A stretch of 64,000 bases of DNA from Microbacterium luteum (lineage in GTDB: Bacteria; Actinomycetota; Actinomycetes; Actinomycetales; Microbacteriaceae). Within the stretch, counting starts at the first letter, position 1. Each line of letters begins with the position of its first letter. This document shows, in pieces, positions 57,100 through 64,000 of the stretch. The notes beneath the pieces are model-generated. The model had not been told where the DNA came from. It saw nothing but the letters and a program-made list of their open reading frames with translations, and did not search any database. The position numbers and the translations under genes were made by a program. The DNA lies in the NCBI RefSeq assembly GCF_015277875.1, contig NZ_CP063814.1, positions 806,001 through 870,000 of the forward strand, read 5' to 3'.

Positions 57100-59618
57100 T
57101 CGATCGCGATCGTTTCCCGGCCGATCCGTGGCGTCTCATCGAGACCCGTTTCGACATGTCCGACATCGGGGTCACCGAGACGCTGTTCGCCGTCGGCAAC
57201 GGCTACCTCGGACTGCGCGGCAACCTGCCCGAGGGGCGGCACGCGCACGAGGACGGCACGTTCATCAACGGCTTCCACGAGACCTTCCCGATTCACCACG
57301 CCGAACGCGCATACGGATTCGCCGAGGTCGGTCAGACCATCGTCAACGCCCCCGACGCGAAGGTCATGCGCGTCTACGTCGACGACGAGCCCCTCTCGCT
57401 CGACCTCGCCGACGTGCGCGAGTACGAGCGGGTGCTCGACATGCGCGAGGGCGTTCTGCGTCAGCGCATCCTCTGGGTCACGCCCTCCGGCAAGGAGGTG
57501 CTCATCGAAGACGAGCGGATGGTGTCGTTCGGCGAGAAGCATCTCGCGGCGATGCGCCGCACGGTCACGGTGCTCAACTCCGACGCGCCGGTCACGATCT
57601 CGTGCCAGCTGCTGAACCGGCAGGACGGCGAAGACGTCTACGGTGGAACGCCGAACGCCACGAAGAAGTCGGGATGGGATCCGCGCAAGGCCGAGCGCAT
57701 CCAGGACCGGGTGCTCCAGCCGCAGGAGTACTGGCAGGACCACAACCGCTCGGCGCTGTCGTTCCGCGTGTCCGAATCCGGGATGACGATCGCCGTCGTC
57801 GCCGATCACGTCGTCGAGACCGACAACGAGTACGACGCTCGCCGCCTCATCGAGCCCGACATCGCCAAGAACGTCTTCCGTGTGGACGCTCGGGCCGGCG
57901 TGCCGACCACCGTGACGAAGTTCGTGAGCTATCACACCTCCCGCGGTGTGCCGGCTCGCGAGCTCGTCGACCGCGGCCGTCGGGTGATCGACCGCGTGCT
58001 CGGGCGCGGGTACGGCGAGCTCATCGACGGTCAGCGCGCATGGCTCACCGACTTCTGGGACCGCTCCGACGTGCGCATCGGCGGCCAGGACGACATCCAG
58101 CAGGCCGTGCGCTGGTGTCTGTTCCAACTGGCGCAGGCAGCGGCTCGCGCCGACGGGATGGGCGTTCCCGCGAAAGGCATGACCGGCTCCGGCTACAGCG
58201 GCCACTACTTCTGGGACACCGAGGTGTACATCATGCCGTTCCTGGCATACACCACCCCGCTGTGGGCGCGGAACGCGCTGCGGATGCGCTACCTCATGCT
58301 GCCGGCCGCACGCCGGCGCGCGCGTCAGCTCAACGAGGCCGGCGCGCTGTTCCCGTGGCGCACGATCAACGGCGAGGAGGCGTCGGCCTACTACGCCGCC
58401 GGCACCGCGCAGTACCACATCAACGCCGACGTCGCCTTCGCCGTCGCGAAGTACGTGCGCGCGACCGGCGACGAGGACTTCCTCTACCGCGAGGGCGTCG
58501 ACATCGCCGTCGAGACGGCGCGGCTGTGGACGACACTCGGATTCTGGCGCTCGAGCAACGGCCACGGCGAGGACTCGTTCCACATCCATGGCGTGACCGG
58601 GCCCGACGAGTACACGACCGTCGTCAACAACAACCTGTTCACCAACGTCATGGCGCGGTTCAACCTGCGGTTCGCGGCGCGCACGGTCGAGGAGATGGCC
58701 GAGAACGACCCCGACGCCTACCGTCTGATGGTCGAGCGGCTGCGGCTCGACCCGGCGGAGGCGGAGATCTGGGATCGCGCGGCCGAGGCCATGCACATCC
58801 CCTACAGCGAGGCGCTGGGCATCCACCCGCAGGACGAGGTGTTCCTGGACCGCGAGGTGTGGGACCTCGAGCACACGCCGCGTGAGCAGCGGCCGCTGCT
58901 GCTGCACTTCCATCCGCTGGTGATCTACCGCTACCAGGTGCTCAAGCAGGCGGACGTCGTGCTCGCGCTCTTCCTGCAGGGCAATCACTTCTCGCCCGAG
59001 GACAAGCTCGCCGACTTCGAGTACTACGACCCGCTGACCACGGGCGACTCCACGCTGTCGGCCGTCGTGCAGTCGATCCTGGCCGTCGAGGTCGGATATC
59101 AGGAGCTGGCGCTGGAGTACTTCGTCCAGTCGCTGTTCGTGGATCTCGCCGATCTGCACCACAACGCCGCCGACGGTGTGCACGTCGCGTCGGCGGGCGG
59201 GGTGTGGACCGCGCTCGTCTCCGGCTTCGGGGGCATGCGCGACCACTTCGGCGAGCTGTCGTTCGATCCGCGTCTGCCCGCCGACTGGCCGGAGCTCGCC
59301 TACACGCTGCACTGGCAGGGCACACGCCTGGACATCACCGTGCGTCATCACGAGATGCGCGTCGACGCGGGGGAGGGGAGCCCCGTGGCGTTCACCGTGC
59401 GGGGCGCGTCCTATGTCATCGAGGGCGGGGGCGTGGTCGTCGTGCCGCTGCCGGATCAGGGGCCGCTCATCTCGGGCCGCCCGTCGTTCCAGAGCTTCCT
59501 CGACGCGCGTCGCGAGGACGGCACGCTGATCTCTGCCTCCGTTCCGGCCATGACGACGAGCATCCCGGTCATCGGCGACGAGGAGCAGGTGCCCTCGGAG
59601 CACGGCGTCGACGCCTGA
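57096..59618 (+). CDS. Glycoside hydrolase family 65 phosphorylase (maltose/trehalose/kojibiose phosphorylase type)
   Basis: An 840-residue enzyme. Domain order is that of GH65: N-terminal beta-sandwich (about 15-290, with ETLFAVGNGYLGLRGNL), a helical linker, the (alpha/alpha)6 barrel (about 340-700) and a C-terminal beta-sheet domain. The catalytic acid is Glu505 in HGVTGPDEYTTVVNNN. The family phosphorolyses alpha-glucosidic disaccharides to beta-glucose 1-phosphate, which the linked mutase can use. Which disaccharide is cleaved cannot be fixed; the alpha-glucoside-type importer at 16076-19477 could supply it. Confidence 0.94.
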   Translation: MIDRDRFPADPWRLIETRFDMSDIGVTETLFAVGNGYLGLRGNLPEGRHAHEDGTFINGFHETFPIHHAERAYGFAEVGQTIVNAPDAKVMRVYVDDEPLSLDLADVREYERVLDMREGVLRQRILWVTPSGKEVLIEDERMVSFGEKHLAAMRRTVTVLNSDAPVTISCQLLNRQDGEDVYGGTPNATKKSGWDPRKAERIQDRVLQPQEYWQDHNRSALSFRVSESGMTIAVVADHVVETDNEYDARRLIEPDIAKNVFRVDARAGVPTTVTKFVSYHTSRGVPARELVDRGRRVIDRVLGRGYGELIDGQRAWLTDFWDRSDVRIGGQDDIQQAVRWCLFQLAQAAARADGMGVPAKGMTGSGYSGHYFWDTEVYIMPFLAYTTPLWARNALRMRYLMLPAARRRARQLNEAGALFPWRTINGEEASAYYAAGTAQYHINADVAFAVAKYVRATGDEDFLYREGVDIAVETARLWTTLGFWRSSNGHGEDSFHIHGVTGPDEYTTVVNNNLFTNVMARFNLRFAARTVEEMAENDPDAYRLMVERLRLDPAEAEIWDRAAEAMHIPYSEALGIHPQDEVFLDREVWDLEHTPREQRPLLLHFHPLVIYRYQVLKQADVVLALFLQGNHFSPEDKLADFEYYDPLTTGDSTLSAVVQSILAVEVGYQELALEYFVQSLFVDLADLHHNAADGVHVASAGGVWTALVSGFGGMRDHFGELSFDPRLPADWPELAYTLHWQGTRLDITVRHHEMRVDAGEGSPVAFTVRGASYVIEGGGVVVVPLPDQGPLISGRPSFQSFLDARREDGTLISASVPAMTTSIPVIGDEEQVPSEHGVDA

Positions 59619-59671
59619 CAGGCAGCCCATCCCTGTCTCGTCCGCTCTCCCCATCCGCCCGCCCGGTCTCC

Positions 59672-59745
59672 GATGTCGGAGATTCGGCCCGAGGTCGGAG
59701 GATCTGGGCCGAATCGTCCGACATCGGCGCGATTCTCCGACGTTC
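59672..59745. repeat. Palindromic repeat family B, copy 2 (inverted)
   Basis: A 74-base element GATGTCGGAGATTCGGCCC... ending ...CGCGATTCTCCGACGTTC; it is the reverse complement of the copy at 42906-42979 with about ten changes. It occupies the 186-base gap between GH65 and dnaX, and a further half-unit GATGTCGGAG follows at 59775. Confidence 0.85.
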
Positions 59746-59792
59746 GCGTGGCGGGCTGTGGCGGGCGCCGACACGATGTCGGAGCGACGCCG

Positions 59793-59798
59793 TAGGCT
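59793..59798 (+). promoter_or_regulatory. -10 element of dnaX, leaderless promoter
   Basis: TAGGCT, six bases, GTG 59805. Confidence 0.65.
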
Positions 59799-59804
59799 GT
59801 CGGG

Positions 59805-61982
59805 GTGACCACCGCCCTCTACCGCCGCTACCGCCCCGAGGCGTTCGGGGAGATGATCGGGCAGTCGCAGGTCACCGAGCCGCTGATGACCGCGCTCCGC
59901 GGTGATCGCGTCGGTCACGCCTACCTCTTCTCCGGCCCGCGCGGATGCGGCAAGACGACGTCGGCGCGCATCCTCGCCCGGTGCCTGAACTGCACCGAGG
60001 GTCCCACCGACACCCCGTGCGGCACGTGTGAGAGCTGTGTCGAGCTCGGCCGCGGGGGAGGGGGTTCCCTCGACGTGGTCGAGATCGACGCAGCCTCCCA
60101 CAACGGTGTCGACGATGCGCGCGACCTGCGCGAGCGCGCGATCTTCGCGCCGGCGCGCGATCGCTTCAAGATCTTCATCCTCGACGAGGCGCACATGGTG
60201 ACCCCGCAGGGATTCAATGCGCTGCTGAAGCTCGTCGAGGAGCCCCCTGACCACGTGAAGTTCATCTTCGCGACGACCGAGCCCGAGAAGGTCATCGGCA
60301 CCATCCGTTCGCGCACGCACCACTACCCGTTCCGGCTGGTGCCGCCGGCAGCGATGCTCTCCTACGTCGAAGAGCTGTGCGCGAGTGAGAACGTCGATGT
60401 CGAGCCTGGCGTTCTGCCGCTCGTGGTCCGTGCCGGCGGCGGCTCTCCCCGCGACACGCTGTCGCTGCTCGACCAGCTCATCGCCGGGTCCGATGTGACG
60501 GACGAGCGCGTCGCGGTGCGGTACGAGCGCGCTGTCGCCCTCCTCGGCTATACGCACGGCGAGCTCCTCGACGAGGTGATCCACGCGCTCGGCGCCCGCG
60601 ACGCGGCGGCCGCCTTCGGGGCCGTCGACCGCGTCGTGCAGACCGGTCAGGATCCGCGTCGATTCGTCGACGATCTCCTCGAACGGCTGCGCGACCTCAT
60701 CATCATCGCCGCGACCGGCGACGGCGCATCGGCCGTGCTGCGCGGCCTGTCGGGCGAAGAGCTGCAGAACTACACGCGCCAGGCCGACGCGTTCGGTGCG
60801 GCCCGCCTCTCCCGCACCGCCGACGTCGTCATCGCCGCTCTCGACGAGATGACGGGAGCCACCTCTCCCCGTCTCCAGCTCGAGCTGATGGTGGCGCGGG
60901 TTCTCACCGCCGCAGACGCTGCGGCCGGCGCTGTGGTGAACGGCGCTGTTGCGACCGGTGCTGCCGCTCCCGTCGCGATCGCGGAGGGCCCGGTGGTGCC
61001 GGCGCCCGCGTCAGCACCCGCCGTCTCCCCCTCGTCCGGCGTCTCGTCGTCGCCGCAGTCGCCGTCGTCGCAGCCGGTTGCGTCGGCGCCATCCGCGCCG
61101 CCGGCACCGGAGCGCGAGCCTGCGCCCGAGCCGCCGTCGGGCCCGATCACCACCGAGGTCGTGCGAGCCCATTGGGATGCGGTCCTCGGCCGTCTCGAGT
61201 CGATCAGCCGCTCATCGTGGCTCGTCGTGCTCGGCGCCCGCGTCGCCGATCTCACCGATGACGTGCTGACGCTGGCGTTCACGAGCGCTGCCGACATCAG
61301 CCGGTTCAAGCAGCGCACCGCGGGTGCCGGACCCAGCGAAGACCTGCGGCAGGCCATCGTCGCCGTGCTCGGCGTGCGGGTGAAGTACCTCGCGAACCTC
61401 GACGACGGTGGTTCCGGCCCCGGCGGCGGGTCGGCTCCCGAACCGTCAGCGCCCCCGGACGGCGATTCCGCGCCGCCGCCTCCCGACCCCGCCGACACGG
61501 CACCGCCCCGCTCGCGCGGACCCGCGCCGGCCCGGGCAGCGGCGAGCGCGGTGACCGACTGGGCCGTCGCCCCCATCCCGCGCGACGAGCCCCGGCCCAC
61601 CGACGCGCCCTCCTCGCACGCGCCGTCGCCGGGCGCGCCGCTCGGCCAGCTCGCCGTCGACGACGACCCCGAAGACGCGCGTGCGGCCACGCGGACCGAG
61701 GTCCTCGCTCCCGCGAGGGAGGGCGACGTGCTTCCCCGCGAGGACGTGGCGCCGGTCGCCGACGACGATGGCGACGAAGACGAGCTCGACACCGACGTGC
61801 GACCCGACGATGCCCCCGCCCCGCCGATCGTCGTTCCGCGTCTGACGCCGTCGGGCCCGGAGACGACCGCGCGAGCGCGCGTCGGCGGTGGGCAGCGCTA
61901 CGGCGAGGCCGTCGTGCGGCAGGTGCTCGGCGCGACCTTCGTCCGCGAGGAGCCCTACGACGCACCGACGAGGTTCGCCTGA
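59805..61982 (+). CDS. dnaX: DNA polymerase III subunit gamma/tau
   Basis: A 725-residue clamp-loader ATPase. Walker A is [13 protein letters not shown] (residues 43-55); the zinc ligands are Cys63, 72, 75 and 78 in CLNCTEG and CGTCESC; Walker B is IFILDEAHM; sensor 1 region [19 protein letters not shown]. Residues 1-375 hold the AAA+ and collar domains; the rest is a long Pro/Ser/Ala-rich tail with a tau-like segment near 445-530 ([22 protein letters not shown]). No slippery A-tract that would make a short gamma form is seen. Start GTG 59805. It shares one base with recR (TGATG). Confidence 0.96.
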   Translation: MTTALYRRYRPEAFGEMIGQSQVTEPLMTALRGDRVGHAYLFSGPRGCGKTTSARILARCLNCTEGPTDTPCGTCESCVELGRGGGGSLDVVEIDAASHNGVDDARDLRERAIFAPARDRFKIFILDEAHMVTPQGFNALLKLVEEPPDHVKFIFATTEPEKVIGTIRSRTHHYPFRLVPPAAMLSYVEELCASENVDVEPGVLPLVVRAGGGSPRDTLSLLDQLIAGSDVTDERVAVRYERAVALLGYTHGELLDEVIHALGARDAAAAFGAVDRVVQTGQDPRRFVDDLLERLRDLIIIAATGDGASAVLRGLSGEELQNYTRQADAFGAARLSRTADVVIAALDEMTGATSPRLQLELMVARVLTAADAAAGAVVNGAVATGAAAPVAIAEGPVVPAPASAPAVSPSSGVSSSPQSPSSQPVASAPSAPPAPEREPAPEPPSGPITTEVVRAHWDAVLGRLESISRSSWLVVLGARVADLTDDVLTLAFTSAADISRFKQRTAGAGPSEDLRQAIVAVLGVRVKYLANLDDGGSGPGGGSAPEPSAPPDGDSAPPPPDPADTAPPRSRGPAPARAAASAVTDWAVAPIPRDEPRPTDAPSSHAPSPGAPLGQLAVDDDPEDARAATRTEVLAPAREGDVLPREDVAPVADDDGDEDELDTDVRPDDAPAPPIVVPRLTPSGPETTARARVGGGQRYGEAVVRQVLGATFVREEPYDAPTRFA

Positions 61983-62578
61983 TGTACGACGGCATCGTCC
62001 AAGACCTGATCGACGAGTTCGGACGCCTCCCCGGCATCGGGCCGAAGTCGGCACAGCGCATCGCGTTCCACATCCTGCAGACGCCGGGTTTCGACGTCTC
62101 GCACCTCGCGCAGCTGCTGTCGGAGGTGCGCGACAAGGTGCGCTTCTGCGAGATCTGCGGGAACGTGTCCGAGCAGGAGCGGTGCGGCATCTGTCGCGAC
62201 CCGCGGCGCACCCTCAGCGTCATCTGCGTCGTCGAGGATGCCAAAGACGTCGCGGCGATCGAGCGCACGCGCGAATTCCGCGGCCTCTACCACGTGCTCG
62301 GAGGCGCCATCAGCCCGATCGCGGGCATCGGACCGGATGACCTGCGGATCACGCAGCTCATGCAGCGTCTCGCCGACGGCACCGTGCAGGAGGTGATCAT
62401 CGCGACCAACCCGAACCTCGAGGGGGAGGCCACCGCGACCTACCTCAGTCGTCTGCTCCAGACCCTGCAGATCTCCGTCACGCGCCTGGCCTCGGGCCTC
62501 CCCGTGGGCGGCGACCTGGAGTATGCCGACGAGGTGACGCTCGGGCGCGCGTTCGAAGGTCGGCGCGCCATCGGCTGA
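61982..62578 (+). CDS. recR: Recombination protein RecR
   Basis: A 198-residue protein of the RecFOR gap-repair pathway. It has the helix-hairpin-helix ([22 protein letters not shown]), a four-Cys zinc finger (Cys56, 59, 68 and 71 in FCEICGN and CGICRD), a Toprim domain ([17 protein letters not shown]), and the C-terminal [18 protein letters not shown]. It is coupled to dnaX by TGATG, the usual pairing in bacteria. Confidence 0.98.
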   Translation: MYDGIVQDLIDEFGRLPGIGPKSAQRIAFHILQTPGFDVSHLAQLLSEVRDKVRFCEICGNVSEQERCGICRDPRRTLSVICVVEDAKDVAAIERTREFRGLYHVLGGAISPIAGIGPDDLRITQLMQRLADGTVQEVIIATNPNLEGEATATYLSRLLQTLQISVTRLASGLPVGGDLEYADEVTLGRAFEGRRAIG

Positions 62579-62613
62579 CCCAGCGGACCGTCGGCGTCCA
62601 GCCGCCGTCCGGG

Positions 62614-64000
62614 TCAGCGGCGAAGGCGCACCCGAGTCCGAGACACCGAGCCGAGCGAGGCGCGCACCGGTTGGCCGACGTAGATGCCGAGCGAGGCGCC
62701 GACCGCCAGGCTGATGCCGACCACCGCGGCGCCCACGAGGTTCTCGAAGCCCACGATCATGAGGGCGCCCTCGTCGCCGGCCTCGACGATGCTGAGGAGG
62801 CCCCGGAACACCGCGGCACCGGGCACCATCGGAAGGATCGCGGCCGTGGTGATCGCGATCGAGGGCACGTGCAGGCGGAAGGCCACGACGACGCCGACGA
62901 AGCTGCCGACGAAGGCGCCGAACCCGCTCGCCGCGGCCGTCTCCAACCCGACGGCGTCGGCGGCCAGGTAGCCCAGCCAGGCGACGAGACTCAGCCCCGT
63001 GCTCACGACGATGATGCGTCGCCCGGCGCCGTTGTAGACGGCGACGGCCACGGCCACCAGCGCGGCTCCGAGGAACTGCAGGGGCACAGGTCCCAGGGGA
63101 AGCGCCTCGCTCGGTGGTTCCATCGCCTGACCGACCACGCGCGCGACCTCGAGAGCGGCCAAGATGCCCAGCACCACGCCGAGCGTGTGAGTGATGAGTT
63201 CGAGGATGCGGCCCATCGCCGTGAGTGCGAAGCCGTCGATGGCGTCTTGGGCGGCCCCGACGACCGTGAGTCCCGCGAGCATGAGCACGATGCCGGAGGC
63301 GACGATCACCGACGGGCGGATCTCCTGTGCGCCGGGGAGCGGCGTCATGGCGAGCAACGGGCTGAAGGCTGCCGTCAGGGTGAGGACGAAGGCGCCCGCG
63401 ATCTGGCTGAAGAAGTACGGCACACGGGCCTTGGCGAGAGCGTACTGCGTCAACGCGGCGAGGATCGCGGCGACGAAGGCCAGCACGATGACGATCCACG
63501 GCGCACCGAACATGACCGCCACGCCGACGGCCAGCATGCCCTGGGCGACGACGACGGCCGGCGGGCGGTATCGGAAGGCGGTGCGCCGGATGCGTCGGTA
63601 GCGCTCGGCGGCGGTCTGCGGATCCAGCCCCGCCCGGATGTCGGCCACGAGGGCCTGCACGCGCTGCAGCCGCTCGTAGTCGGGTGCCGCCCCGCGGACG
63701 ACGCGCATCGAGGTGATCGGCCTCGCGGCTCCCGGGCGGTGGTAGGTCGCGGTGATGGAGTTGTAGGTGACGTCGACGTGCACCTGATCCAGCCCGTAGG
63801 TGCCGGTGACGCGCACGATGGTCAGCGTCACCTCGCTCGCCGGGGCGCCGGCGACGAGCATCGTCTCGCCCATGCGGATCGCGAGCTCGACGATCTGAGC
63901 GGCGAGCGCGTCGTCGATCACCGGGAGCGCTTCGGTGAGGGTGTCGGTGGGGACGTCGCTGTTGACGAGGTCGCGAAGGCTCGGCAGCAGGCGTCGGCGG
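62614..64000 (-). CDS. ThrE-type threonine/serine exporter (5' end outside window)
   Basis: The frame is open to base 64000, continuing upstream of the internal GTG at 63921 with LLPSLRDLVNSDVPTDTLTEALP, so the gene is cut by the window edge. The visible 461 residues include the ThrE N-terminal cytoplasmic domain (DDALAAQIVELAIRMGETMLVAGAPASEV, about 120 residues) and about ten spans arranged as ThrE/DUF1212 plus ThrE_2/DUF3815 halves. It exports threonine and serine in Corynebacterium. It converges on recR with a 35-base gap. Confidence 0.92.
   Translation of the reverse strand, partial: RRRLLPSLRDLVNSDVPTDTLTEALPVIDDALAAQIVELAIRMGETMLVAGAPASEVTLTIVRVTGTYGLDQVHVDVTYNSITATYHRPGAARPITSMRVVRGAAPDYERLQRVQALVADIRAGLDPQTAAERYRRIRRTAFRYRPPAVVVAQGMLAVGVAVMFGAPWIVIVLAFVAAILAALTQYALAKARVPYFFSQIAGAFVLTLTAAFSPLLAMTPLPGAQEIRPSVIVASGIVLMLAGLTVVGAAQDAIDGFALTAMGRILELITHTLGVVLGILAALEVARVVGQAMEPPSEALPLGPVPLQFLGAALVAVAVAVYNGAGRRIIVVSTGLSLVAWLGYLAADAVGLETAAASGFGAFVGSFVGVVVAFRLHVPSIAITTAAILPMVPGAAVFRGLLSIVEAGDEGALMIVGFENLVGAAVVGISLAVGASLGIYVGQPVRASLGSVSRTRVRLRR

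Noticed and set aside
56703..60584. A 1293-codon open frame on the minus strand across the HAD, GH65 and dnaX genes
   Set aside because: It is antisense to three well-supported genes; its low-complexity Arg/Val/His composition is a shadow of GC-rich codons.
59805..61982. Programmed frameshift in dnaX giving a gamma form
   Set aside because: No slippery A- or T-rich heptamer is visible in the relevant part of this GC-rich gene.

Overview
This window comes from a high-GC Gram-positive actinobacterium, most likely a member of the Microbacteriaceae (Microbacterium or a close relative). That placement is inference. It rests on the base composition and codon use, a NusG with a long acidic N-terminal extension, actinobacterial cydABDC, moxR-DUF58-transglutaminase and pta-ackA blocks, GTG/TTG starts, and many promoters of the form TANNNT, six bases, start codon (leaderless mRNAs). 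I see no prophage, CRISPR array, rRNA or origin. One IS30-type insertion is present.

Layout. 1-576: the 3' end of an aldehyde dehydrogenase gene. 625-3999: a flavin-type split-barrel protein, tRNA-Trp, then secE-nusG-rplK-rplA closed by a strong terminator. 4070-13374: accessory genes: an amidase, acylphosphatase, a lysE/lysG exporter-regulator pair, a quinone-oxidoreductase-like protein, a MarR-MFS efflux operon with a clear promoter/operator, a 2H phosphoesterase, a YqaJ-like nuclease, and an AbiEi/DUF559-like protein bracketed by two copies of a palindromic repeat. 13521-14757: an L10 leader with attenuator, rplJ and rplL. 14819-19477: a LacI regulator divergent from an alpha-glucoside-type ABC importer (no ATPase or hydrolase linked). 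19622-21769: an MFS drug transporter and a PAP2 phosphatase.

21725-33156 is a nearly complete molybdenum cofactor and molybdate-uptake island: fdhD, mog-moaE-moaA on one side, moeB-moeA-moaC-mobA-moaD-hydrolase converging from the other, then a molybdate-binding HTH/TOBE protein with modABC. Most genes overlap by 1-8 bases, so translation is probably coupled. The enzyme that uses the cofactor is not in the window.

33166-46435: GNAT and SDR proteins, the cytochrome bd block (cydAB, terminator, cydDC) with a MarR-type regulator and two perfect palindromes between them, a bifunctional-nuclease-domain protein, a MutT-like Nudix protein, a luciferase-like monooxygenase, and an unusual malate-dehydrogenase-like/ACT-domain gene pair. 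46501-47783 is the IS30-family element. After tRNA-Ser comes moxR-DUF58-transglutaminase, the SRP RNA, pta-ackA (acetate overflow), a beta-phosphoglucomutase-like/GH65 phosphorylase pair, dnaX-recR, and a ThrE-type exporter gene that runs off the right edge. A second palindromic repeat family appears at 42906 and, inverted, at 59672.
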